A stretch of DNA of 32,268 bases from Sulfurovum sp. (lineage in GTDB: Bacteria > Campylobacterota > Campylobacteria > Campylobacterales > Sulfurovaceae). The stretch covers positions 1 through 32,268 of the forward strand of contig WTAE01000144.1 of NCBI GenBank assembly GCA_013139765.1. The letters are read 5' to 3'. How positions within the stretch are numbered: the stretch's first letter is position 1; each line of letters starts with the position of its first letter. This document shows positions 10,147 to 18,427 of this stretch, piece by piece. The notes under the pieces are model-generated. The model did not search any database and was not told where the DNA came from. It was given only the letters and a program-made list of their open reading frames with translations. The translations under genes and the position numbers were made by a program.

Positions 10147-10788
10147 TCAACAGTTCCCTACAGCCCATTCTCTATGTGTGTTTGCTACATTAAAGAGATC
10201 TCCACCCTTACTTCCTTTTGGATATTTATTTAATATCGCTTTATTTTCAACTTTTTGTAAAATAGGTACATGCAACGAACAATGTATATATGCTTCTTCA
10301 ATCTCAACAAGTATATAGCTGACTGTTTTAAACTGTGGCTTGTTGATCAATAACTTTTCATAAAGTCCCTCAAATACTGACAAATCTTTTTTTAAAGACT
10401 CTTTTCTTATGATCTTGGCTTTCCCATTCACATGAAGACCTACTTTTGTTTCAAAAAAATCTATAAAAAGCATCCCTATATTTGGATTCTCAGATATATT
10501 TCCCATACTTGCCATCACGCCATTGCCAGTATACTCAGGATAAATCAAATGCGTTTCATTTATAACATGGACAAAACCTTTTTCCCCTGCACGAAAAGAA
10601 GAATCACACTCCCCTTTACTATCTGAAGTTGAAATGAATATCATCTCTTGATTTGCAATGAATTCTTGCATCAATGGCGCAAGATGGGTCAGTACCTGTT
10701 TATTATAGAAGTTCAAGGCATCTTGTGTAGTATCAAATATTTTCTGAAGTTTTTTTTCACCTTCTGAACCTGGTGTATGCGTATTCAA
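10147..10788 (-). CDS. Pyridoxamine 5'-phosphate oxidase-like FMN-binding protein
   Basis: MIFISTSDSKGECDSSFRAGEKGFVHVINETHLIYPEYTGNGVMASMGNISENPNIGMLFIDF typical of PNPOx-like family. Confidence 0.8.
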   Translation of the reverse strand: MNTHTPGSEGEKKLQKIFDTTQDALNFYNKQVLTHLAPLMQEFIANQEMIFISTSDSKGECDSSFRAGEKGFVHVINETHLIYPEYTGNGVMASMGNISENPNIGMLFIDFFETKVGLHVNGKAKIIRKESLKKDLSVFEGLYEKLLINKPQFKTVSYILVEIEEAYIHCSLHVPILQKVENKAILNKYPKGSKGGDLFNVANTHREWAVGNC

Positions 10789-11177
10789 TTTTATCCCTTA
10801 TGTATTTTATTTTTAATATTTAAATGTTGTAGCTGGTTGAAATTTATACTTTCAAAACTGTATATAAAACAACTCAATATGTTTGATGGTATCAAACTCT
10901 TTTATTCAGTATAATCATTTGACAACTTCTGAAACAAGACCGCAATATGTCTATAATTTACTTCATAATCGCTTAAAATACTTTCAAATTGTTGTGCCAA
11001 TAAATTATAAAATTCATACATTACATAATTTAATTTATAAAAGACAAAAGTTTCATTTGTTAAAGTATACTCTATATATTTTCTTTTAGTTTAAGTGGCT
11101 AATCACTGATACTAGCATCATAAAGTAACAGTGCATTCCTCCTGTTCCCTCAAGTATGTTATCCCTATTATTTACTC

Positions 11178-11201
11178 GTTTAACAGCTCCAGCTGTTAAA
11201 C
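11178..11201. repeat. 24-nt palindrome, family copy 1 (CC centre)
   Basis: GTTTAACAGCT-CC-AGCTGTTAAAC, perfect 11-bp arms. Confidence 0.9.
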
Positions 11202-11259
11202 CTCTATCGGAATCTAATTGTATAAACAAGTTTTTGTATGTAACACAACTCTGCTAGGG

Positions 11260-11283
11260 GTATCACAGCTGGAGCTGTGATAC
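11260..11283. repeat. 24-nt palindrome, family copy 2 (GG centre)
   Basis: GTATCACAGCT-GG-AGCTGTGATAC, perfect 11-bp arms. Confidence 0.9.
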
Positions 11284-11296
11284 TAAATATAGATAT

Positions 11297-11455
11297 CTGT
11301 TAATTTTTAATTAACCCTATGTTACCCACCATTAACGCTACTATATTATAATTCAATTAGAAAGGCTAACAACCGAGTATCTTCTTTACTCCTTGTCCAA
11401 AAGTTTGTAATCTTCCCTTGTTTACTTGGTGATGGCCTTTTCTTTTAACTCCCCC
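11297..11455. repeat. ~157-bp direct repeat, copy B, upstream of antiporter gene
   Basis: Near-identical to 9921-10077, same orientation. Confidence 0.9.
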
Positions 11456-11566
11456 TCCCTTTTTTTAATACGTCCCTTCTAAATTATGAGACAATACCAA
11501 TAACTTTGCTATACTTTCAAATCTACTGAACCTTCTAAACATTGCATTAAAGGATAAGACTATTTT

Positions 11567-13168
11567 ATGTTAGAGATTATCATCATTACCATACTCATAT
11601 CAACAATGCTGAACTTGTTTTTAAGACAGTATAAAATACCTACTATTATTGGTTATATCGCAACGGGGACAGTCATAGCTTATGGCTTTGATCTACACGA
11701 TGCCATACACAATCAAGAGTTAAAAGATATAGCAGAGTTTGGTGTAGTCTTTTTAATGTTTACTATTGGTTTGGAGTTCTCGGTAAAACACCTTGTAAAA
11801 ATGAAAAAAGAAGTGTTTTTATATGGAGGCCTTCAAGTTATTTTAACAGCCGGTGTTTTTACTTTTATTGCACATTATTTCTTCAATATAGAGATAAAAT
11901 CATCCATAGTTATAGGGGCAGCACTTGCACTTTCTTCCACTGCCATTGTACTAAAACTTTTAAATGAAAATAGAGATATCAATAGACAATACGGCCACAA
12001 GGTATTGGGTATATTACTGTTTCAAGATATTGCTGTCATTCCTATTTTACTTATGATCACCCTCTTTTCTATTAAAGATGGTTCTGTTTCCTCTTTGCTT
12101 TTTTTAACATTCATCAAAGCCACTGCATTAATAGTCGGTTTGTTTATGGCAGGGAGATATTTGCTTGAGCCTTTTTTCCATGAAGTCAGTAAAACCAAAT
12201 CAAACGAAATATTTATATCTTCTATTTTACTTATCGTGATAGGCTCGTCATTTGTAGCCCATGAAATGGGTTTTTCTTACTCTTTAGGTGCATTCATAGC
12301 AGGAATGATGATATCAGAAACCCAATATAAACATCAGGTTGAAGCAGACTTGATTCCTTTTAGAGATCTCTTACTTGGTATATTTTTCATCACGGTAGGC
12401 ATGCAGCTTGATTTTAAAACTATTTATGACAATCTACTCACTATTACGCTTCTATTGCCTCTATTAATTGTGATAAAAATACTTATTATTTTTGCAATTT
12501 TAAGGTTTGCTCTCAACAAAAGAAATGCGCTTAAAAGTGCGCTTGCCTTGTTTCAACTTGGTGAGTTTGGACTCGTAATTTTTGAATTGTCACTGGCACA
12601 AGGTTTACTGGAACCTGCACAGGGACAAGTGCTCATTATTACTATTGTTATCTCTATGATACTCACGCCATTTGTCTTAAAAAACATTTCCCAGATAGCA
12701 GACCTTTTACATAAAAAAGAAGACGATAGTGACGATGAAATAACTACTTTAGAAGAGACGTCATCAGGGCATGTGGTTATTATAGGATTTGGGAGACTTG
12801 GAAGACATATCTCAAAACTCATTGAAAAAGAAGGCCTTAGCTTTATTGCCATTGAAGATGATATCAAAGCAGTGAAAGATGCGCAAAAACAAGGTTTACC
12901 TGTTATATTTGGAAATGCCACACAAAAAAGTATCTTGGAATCTGTAAACATCAGAGATGCCTCTGCTGTCATCATTTCGCTAGGGAATAGTCAAAAATTA
13001 AATCATGTTTGTGAAGCAGTAAACGACTTAACATCTAATATTAAAACTATTGTTAAAGTCAATAACCAAGAAGACAAAGAGTCACTTGCAGGTTTAAATT
13101 TAACACATATTATTGTGGAAACAGAAAAAACCGCGGCAGCTATGTTTAAAGAATTAAAACAAATATAA
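11567..13168 (+). CDS. Kef-type monovalent cation:proton antiporter (CPA2) with TrkA-N domain
   Basis: IPTIIGYIATGTVIAYG, FGVVFLMFTIGLEFSVKHL, ALALSSTAIVLKLL, GHVVIIGFGRLGRHISKLIEKEG. Confidence 0.9.
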   Translation: MLEIIIITILISTMLNLFLRQYKIPTIIGYIATGTVIAYGFDLHDAIHNQELKDIAEFGVVFLMFTIGLEFSVKHLVKMKKEVFLYGGLQVILTAGVFTFIAHYFFNIEIKSSIVIGAALALSSTAIVLKLLNENRDINRQYGHKVLGILLFQDIAVIPILLMITLFSIKDGSVSSLLFLTFIKATALIVGLFMAGRYLLEPFFHEVSKTKSNEIFISSILLIVIGSSFVAHEMGFSYSLGAFIAGMMISETQYKHQVEADLIPFRDLLLGIFFITVGMQLDFKTIYDNLLTITLLLPLLIVIKILIIFAILRFALNKRNALKSALALFQLGEFGLVIFELSLAQGLLEPAQGQVLIITIVISMILTPFVLKNISQIADLLHKKEDDSDDEITTLEETSSGHVVIIGFGRLGRHISKLIEKEGLSFIAIEDDIKAVKDAQKQGLPVIFGNATQKSILESVNIRDASAVIISLGNSQKLNHVCEAVNDLTSNIKTIVKVNNQEDKESLAGLNLTHIIVETEKTAAAMFKELKQI

Positions 13169-13251
13169 ATATTCGCTACATTAACTAAATAATTATTTCA
13201 ATAGAAGAGATTTATATTATAATAATTGCTCTAACATAGGAAGGAGGTAAA

Positions 13252-14580
13252 ATGAAGAAAAAAAATGTTGTAGTGTCGCTATTGTTTTGGTTGGGTATTT
13301 ATTTGATGATGGTACTTGCTCCACTCATAGTGCTAAACATCGGAGATCTCCCTCCTGGTTCCGGATTTTGGTGGGATCTCTCTATGGCATTTGGTTTTGC
13401 AGGTATGGCGATGATGGGCATGCAGTTTTTCCTAACGGCAAGATTTAAACGTGTATCTGCTCCTTTTGGTATAGATATCATCTACTATTTTCATCGTTAT
13501 TTGGCGATAGCCGCTTTTGTATTTATCTTTTTGCATTTTCTCATTATTCGTATTAACAACGTAGAAGCACTTGGTGCGATGAGTCCCCTTGAAGCACCAT
13601 GGTATATGACGACTGGTCGAGTAAGCTTATTGTTGTTTATGTTGCTTATTGTCACTTCACTTTTTCGTAAACAATTAAAAATCAAGTATGAAACTTGGCG
13701 CATATTGCATATCGTTATGGCTGTGACTGCACTTTTACTTGCTCTCTCACATATTGAAGGTGTAGGGTATTATCTCGCTACGCCTGAAAAACGCTGGTTA
13801 TGGACAGCATATACCCTATTTTTCGTATTACTCATAGTTTACATACGCTTTATTAAACCATGGAGTATGAAAAGACATCCCTACCGAGTTGTAGAGATCA
13901 AAAAAGAATATGGTAGTGCTTATACTATTGTTGTTGAGGCTGTAAATCATTCAGGTATGCAGTACAAAGCAGGTCAATTTGCATGGTTGACACTCAAGGA
14001 CTCTCCATTCCACATCAAAGAGCACCCTTTCTCTTTTTCATCTTCGCCTGCCAACAATAATAGAATAGAATTCACCATCAAAGAGCTTGGTGATTTTACA
14101 AAAACCATCAAAGACACCCCTATAGGTGAAGCTGTATATCTTGATGGTCCATACGGGACATTTTGCGTAGATAACTACCCAGATGCACCAGGATTTGTCT
14201 TCATCACTGCTGGCGTTGGAGCGGCTCCTATTATGAGCATGTTACGCAGTATGGCAGATAAAAATGATAAAAGACCACTCATTTTTCTTAACATTAACAA
14301 AAATTGGGAAAGTATTATTTTTCGTGATGAATTGGAGGATATACAAAACCATCTCAATTTAAAACTTATTCATCTCCTAAGTAAGGCTGATGATGCTTGG
14401 CAAGGAGAAAGAGGTCGTGTTTCTAAAGCGTTATTTCAAAAGATACTTCCGGAAGATTTTCTTGAATTTGAATATTTTATTTGTGGTCCAAAGCCCATGA
14501 GTAATGCGGCACAAAAGGAACTTTATGGTTTAAGAGTTCCTTTAAGTAAAGTTCATTTTGAACTATTTGATATGGTGTAA
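13252..14580 (+). CDS. Ferric reductase-like transmembrane flavocytochrome with FAD/NAD(P) reductase domain
   Basis: Multi-TM N terminus with spaced His residues; HPFSFSSSP (FAD), GVGAAPIMSMLRS and FICGPKPMSNAAQ (nucleotide binding); SD AGGAAGGAGG. Confidence 0.88.
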   Translation: MKKKNVVVSLLFWLGIYLMMVLAPLIVLNIGDLPPGSGFWWDLSMAFGFAGMAMMGMQFFLTARFKRVSAPFGIDIIYYFHRYLAIAAFVFIFLHFLIIRINNVEALGAMSPLEAPWYMTTGRVSLLLFMLLIVTSLFRKQLKIKYETWRILHIVMAVTALLLALSHIEGVGYYLATPEKRWLWTAYTLFFVLLIVYIRFIKPWSMKRHPYRVVEIKKEYGSAYTIVVEAVNHSGMQYKAGQFAWLTLKDSPFHIKEHPFSFSSSPANNNRIEFTIKELGDFTKTIKDTPIGEAVYLDGPYGTFCVDNYPDAPGFVFITAGVGAAPIMSMLRSMADKNDKRPLIFLNINKNWESIIFRDELEDIQNHLNLKLIHLLSKADDAWQGERGRVSKALFQKILPEDFLEFEYFICGPKPMSNAAQKELYGLRVPLSKVHFELFDMV

Positions 14581-14589
14581 GGAGTAAGA

Positions 14590-15489
14590 ATGCGCGAACG
14601 TATTTCAAAATACATTGTTCTTTTAACGTCTGTTCTCATTGTTGCACTCTCAATTCTCTTTGCTCTTTCGCAAAATCAAGATCGAACTGAGACAAAAAAT
14701 GAAAATGAAATTAAAAAAGATATTTCTTTGCCCGAAAGCTTAAAAACAATAACTTTAGATTTGGAAAAAATTCAAAAAGGAAAAGAGGTTTTTTCAGCCC
14801 AAGGCTGTGCACGCTGTCACTCAATTGAGGGGAAAGGAAACCGTAGGAACCCTCTTGATGGTGTAGGTGACAAGTTAGAAGAAAAAACACTTGAAGCGTG
14901 GATTATTGCTGCAGATTCAGTTAAGGATAAAATGCCTGAGCGTGCATTTGAGCAAAAGCAAAAATACAAACAACTTACATTCCCCGAACTGGAAGCTTTG
15001 GTCGAATATATGCAAAGTCTGCGAAGCGAAATAAAAGAAACGGTAGAAAATAAAAAATCTACCGATGTAATTTTGTCGACAACAAAAGAAGGGGTTGAAC
15101 CTGATGTTCATTTTGAGGCAGGTATGCATTGTCTAGACTGCCATAAAAATGATATGCATGGTGACGGTACGAGCTATACGAGTAGAGGGGATGTCAAAGG
15201 GCGTCCACAATGTACGGACTGTCATGATGCCCTTCCGAACAGTTCAACGCCTCAACACAATACATTGCATAAAAATGTAAGTTGTCAAGTCTGCCATGCC
15301 CAACCCTACCAAAACTGTTTTGGTAAAAATCAGATGCCGAATTTTGATAAATATCCTACATGGAAAACTATTGCACCGCATAACATTAGACGTATTACAC
15401 CACAAAATAGCAGCTGTCAAAACTGTCATGGAAACAAAAAACTCTTTTTGCAGAAAGAAGATCTTGATGAAAACGGATCAAAACCATGA
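14590..15489 (+). CDS. Multiheme c-type cytochrome (five CXXCH): N-terminal class I-like domain plus C-terminal tetraheme domain
   Basis: CARCH, CLDCH, CTDCH, CQVCH, CQNCH; N-terminal membrane anchor/signal; 9 nt after the preceding gene. Confidence 0.88.
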   Translation: MRERISKYIVLLTSVLIVALSILFALSQNQDRTETKNENEIKKDISLPESLKTITLDLEKIQKGKEVFSAQGCARCHSIEGKGNRRNPLDGVGDKLEEKTLEAWIIAADSVKDKMPERAFEQKQKYKQLTFPELEALVEYMQSLRSEIKETVENKKSTDVILSTTKEGVEPDVHFEAGMHCLDCHKNDMHGDGTSYTSRGDVKGRPQCTDCHDALPNSSTPQHNTLHKNVSCQVCHAQPYQNCFGKNQMPNFDKYPTWKTIAPHNIRRITPQNSSCQNCHGNKKLFLQKEDLDENGSKP

Positions 15490-15518
15490 TTAGCTTTATA
15501 ACAGCTCTCGTGATTACA

Positions 15519-15815
15519 CTATTTTTTTCTCTCCTTATACCGTACAACATACTTCTCCAATTCTACAAGGAAAAGTACAGAAGATGCAACCAATACAATA
15601 TGTAACCATATAGCAAAGTCGATCGCTGTTGTACCAAACAGGATTTGCATTGGCGTAAGGTAGGTAAACCCAAGCTGGAGTATGATGAGTATAGCAATGG
15701 AGATCAGTACATAGCGGTTACCGGTAAATCCTTCCCAATTTAGCACTGAATCAGTAATATAACGAGAATTAAACAGATAAAAGATCTCAAACATGACCAG
15801 TGTATTTACAGCCAC
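15519..15815 (-). pseudogene. C-terminal relic of a cation-transporting P-type ATPase
   Basis: AVNTLVMFEIFYLFNSRYITDSV...TPMQILFGTTAIDFAIWLHIVLVAS matches the cation-ATPase C-terminal domain; no catalytic DKTGT region in the window. Confidence 0.75.
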
Positions 15816-15874
15816 CGTTATTTAAATATAGCAGAAAGATAAATTAGGTGGTTTTATTTATGGTATTTATTATA

Positions 15875-17011
15875 CTATTTTTTTACGGGTAGAGAAAGAC
15901 TATGGTTTGATTCATTAATCTCATTAAAGACTTTCACTTTTACTTCTTTTTTTCTCTTCTCCTCTGAGAGTTTTTCCTTGATAAGTTTCTCTTGGGCTAA
16001 TTTTTCCTCAGCAAGTTTCTTCTTCTCTTCTTCTCGTTTCTTTTGGTACGCTCTAAAGGTACGGATATTGGTTAAGTGTTCCTCATAACTTTCACAAAAA
16101 ACATGTTTACCACTAGGCTTCAACATGAAGAAAAGATGTTTACAATCTTCAGGGAACATCGCCGCACGTAAGGCGTCTATGGAGATGCTTGCCATAGGAT
16201 GTGGTGGTAACCCCTTGTGTTTGTACGTGTTGTAGTAGCTTGTGTCCGTTTTAATACGTTCAGGGGTCACAATGGTGTGTGAAAACTTACCGTAGTTCAA
16301 GGTAGAGTCCATTTGAAGTCTCATTTTCTTCTTTAAACGGTTATAGATGACCGCAGAAATGGTAGGCATCTCTGAAATGGCATTGCTCTCTTTTTGAATG
16401 ATAGACGCAATGGTTAGTAAAATTTTGACTTCAAGATGGTCTGGTGGGTTTGTGAAGCTTTTGGCTATGAAAAAGTCTAGTACTTTTTGAGAGTCGTTTA
16501 CTAAGTAGCGTATGAGCGTCTCTTCTTTGACTTTTCTTGCCACTTTGTAGTGTCCCGAAAAGATGCTGGCTTCTCTAAAGGGTGCGTATGCCTTATACGC
16601 TTTTTGAAGTTCTTTTTCATTGAGCTTCATGTCGTTGGCTAAACGTCTCACAATCTCTGTATGTGTCTCAGCAGCGTAGATGACAATGTTCATGGTTTTT
16701 GCTTTATGTTTGTAAATGTCTTTAAAAAAAGCATACCGTCCATCATGCTGTTTTTTAAGCGTGTACCACCCTCTTTTGGGAAGTGCATCAAAATCCAACA
16801 TCACTTTATCTATAAAAGTAAGGGTGTAGCCCTGCGCTTCTAACGATGTCACGATACCCTGCTTGTTTTCACCCTCTAAGTAAAATGTTTCTGTGGCATT
16901 TTTACTAATAGGAACGAAGTTGTAGAGAAAAATGAGCATTACTAAGGCCACGAAAAATTGGAAGTAGTGTAAGATGCGTATGTATTTTTTACAGATAAAG
17001 GTTTTAGGCAT
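15875..17011 (-). CDS. mltG: Endolytic murein transglycosylase MltG (YceG-like) with KE-rich C-terminal tail
   Basis: LTIASIIQKESNAISEMPTISAVIYNRLKKKMRLQMDSTLNYG...YNTYKHKGLPPHPMASISIDALRAAM. Confidence 0.92.
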   Translation of the reverse strand: MPKTFICKKYIRILHYFQFFVALVMLIFLYNFVPISKNATETFYLEGENKQGIVTSLEAQGYTLTFIDKVMLDFDALPKRGWYTLKKQHDGRYAFFKDIYKHKAKTMNIVIYAAETHTEIVRRLANDMKLNEKELQKAYKAYAPFREASIFSGHYKVARKVKEETLIRYLVNDSQKVLDFFIAKSFTNPPDHLEVKILLTIASIIQKESNAISEMPTISAVIYNRLKKKMRLQMDSTLNYGKFSHTIVTPERIKTDTSYYNTYKHKGLPPHPMASISIDALRAAMFPEDCKHLFFMLKPSGKHVFCESYEEHLTNIRTFRAYQKKREEEKKKLAEEKLAQEKLIKEKLSEEKRKKEVKVKVFNEINESNHSLSLPVKK

Positions 17012-17028
17012 GAAAGATTATAGCATAG

Positions 17029-17057
17029 AAGTTTGGCCTTCTGAGAGAAGACCAACT
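17029..17057 (-). terminator. Hairpin downstream of 17076 gene
   Basis: AAGTTTGGcCTTCT-GAG-AGAAGaCCAACTT imperfect inverted repeat. Confidence 0.45.
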
Positions 17058-17075
17058 TACTAGGTGTCAAGAGCT

Positions 17076-17450
17076 TTAATCGTGACTAGCCTCATTGATT
17101 GCTGCACCAATAACAGCACCCACAACAGCTGCTCCTACGACAGCACCCGTATTACTTCGTCTGTTACGTCCTCTGTGGTAAGCACGGCTTCTTCTATGGT
17201 GTCTGTAGTTGGCACGACGATGATTTCTTCGTATAGATTTTCTACGTGCTTTTCTATATCTTCTTTTTTTATATTTTCTAGCTTCAGCCTGATGAAACAA
17301 TGTGAAGCTGACCTTAGCAGTAGAGAGCTGTGATAATACGGTCATTTTTGGTGATGTAGTACTCTGCTCAATAGAAATAGAAGGAGAGAAGAGTCCCAGC
17401 ATTAAAGTAACCGCTACAAGTTTAACGGCAAAAAAGTTTTTTCTTCTCAT
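17076..17450 (-). CDS. Small exported Arg/His/Tyr-rich protein with C-terminal glycine-zipper segment
   Basis: Signal-like N terminus; KYKKRRYRKARRKSIRRNHRRANYRHHRRSRAYHRGRNRR then GAVVGAAVVGAVIGAAI; 4-bp overlap with upstream gene. Confidence 0.65.
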   Translation of the reverse strand: MRRKNFFAVKLVAVTLMLGLFSPSISIEQSTTSPKMTVLSQLSTAKVSFTLFHQAEARKYKKRRYRKARRKSIRRNHRRANYRHHRRSRAYHRGRNRRSNTGAVVGAAVVGAVIGAAINEASHD

Positions 17451-18268
17451 TTTTCATCCTTTTTGACTGTTTTGTCAGTGGTCATTTGTTCAACTACAAT
17501 CTTTTTCGCGACTACCTTCTTTGCATCTTTGGGCGCAGTAAAAGTAAAGATACTTTGATCTTTAATTGCATCAAGATTCCACGCTACCTTGATCATACTA
17601 CGAGGTTGGTCTTTCATGGTTTTATCTACAAAAGCTGCACGTCTGATGAGAGGTGTATCTCCTTTTTCAATCCAAAGCTGGATATCCCATTCTTTACCAG
17701 GAAACCCAACATAGTAACAATGTTTTCCATCTACTGTGACGGTACCAAAGTAGAAGCCTTTGTCAAAATCAAGGTCTTCAGCGACGTCAGAGTAAAGCAA
17801 TTGCGTCAAAGGAACTGCAAAACCATAATCCTCAGTCAGTGTATCAAGTGCATCATCAATGTCACCATCAAAAGGAACCTCTGCATATTCATTGTCTGCA
17901 ATGTCATAGATAGATACTTTTCCATTGTTCATCACCGTATCTCTATTGTCTACATCTCCTCTTACTTGCATGCGTACTTTATCGGGTCTTTGTACTGAAG
18001 CACTGTAGTTGTGTGTCAGAAAAAGCATCATATGGTCAGCATACTCATCTTCGTTGACGATGGTTGCTTTAAAAGAGTAGTGTTTGAGTGCACCAAGGTA
18101 AGCATAAGATTTTTTAACCAGTTCAAGTGGGGAGACCCCTGCTTCTGCCTGAGTCTTTTTACCTGCTTCTGTGACAGCAGCTGTGGTGTCCTCGGCAGCA
18201 GAAAGTGTCATACTTGTTGAGAGAAGTACGGCACCTGTGATACCAAGGAGTTTTTTATACATAGTCAT
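17447..18268 (-). CDS. DUF2092-like exported protein
   Basis: Signal peptide; LGALKHYSFKATIVNEDEYADHMMLFLTHNYSASVQRPDKVRMQVRGD..., WIEKGDTPLIRRAAFVDKT; LolA/DUF2092-like. Confidence 0.7.
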   Translation of the reverse strand: MTMYKKLLGITGAVLLSTSMTLSAAEDTTAAVTEAGKKTQAEAGVSPLELVKKSYAYLGALKHYSFKATIVNEDEYADHMMLFLTHNYSASVQRPDKVRMQVRGDVDNRDTVMNNGKVSIYDIADNEYAEVPFDGDIDDALDTLTEDYGFAVPLTQLLYSDVAEDLDFDKGFYFGTVTVDGKHCYYVGFPGKEWDIQLWIEKGDTPLIRRAAFVDKTMKDQPRSMIKVAWNLDAIKDQSIFTFTAPKDAKKVVAKKIVVEQMTTDKTVKKDEK

Positions 18269-18427
18269 TATTCCATCCTTTGTTTTGTTGTAAATTTTTA
18301 TGCCCTGTATTAATGATACTCACAAAGCTTCATCTCTATTGTAGTTAAATAATTAATAAAATCAAATATTTATATATTATTTTAATTTTTAAAAATAACT
18401 TATACATTTATTCGTTAAAATAGTTCT

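Noticed and set aside
10883-11089. 68-aa ORF in the AT-rich spacer
   Set aside because: Biased, hydrophobic/Tyr-rich translation with no SD or recognisable motif; likely chance.
11147-11160. CAAGTATGTT near palindrome copy 1 resembling part of the GGDEF 3' end
   Set aside because: Only 10 nt and in the wrong orientation relative to the palindrome; likely coincidence.
9874-11566. tRNA-targeted integrative element with attL/attR
   Set aside because: No second copy of the tRNA 3' end (apart from the other full fMet gene) and no integrase gene seen in the window.
12553-12975. 140-aa - strand ORF inside the antiporter gene
   Set aside because: Antisense to clear Kef/TrkA-N coding sequence; composition is typical of shadow ORFs.
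15486-15602. Short membrane-like ORF starting in the ATGA overlap after the cytochrome gene
   Set aside because: Lies mostly over the antisense of the ATPase relic; hydrophobicity is explained by reverse reading of that sequence.
15775-15880. Apparent +1 frameshift in hand reading near A/T runs around the ATPase relic and mltG end
   Set aside because: Supplied ORF translations are continuous; I attribute the 1-nt discrepancy to my counting in homopolymers.
17064-17333. Ser/Thr-rich + strand ORF (SSVTSSVVSTASSMVS)
   Set aside because: Low complexity produced by reading the Arg/Gly-rich minus-strand gene backwards.
17486-17998. 170-aa + strand ORF opposite the DUF2092 gene
   Set aside because: The minus-strand protein has a signal peptide and family-like sequence; the plus-strand ORF is Cys/Phe-rich shadow.
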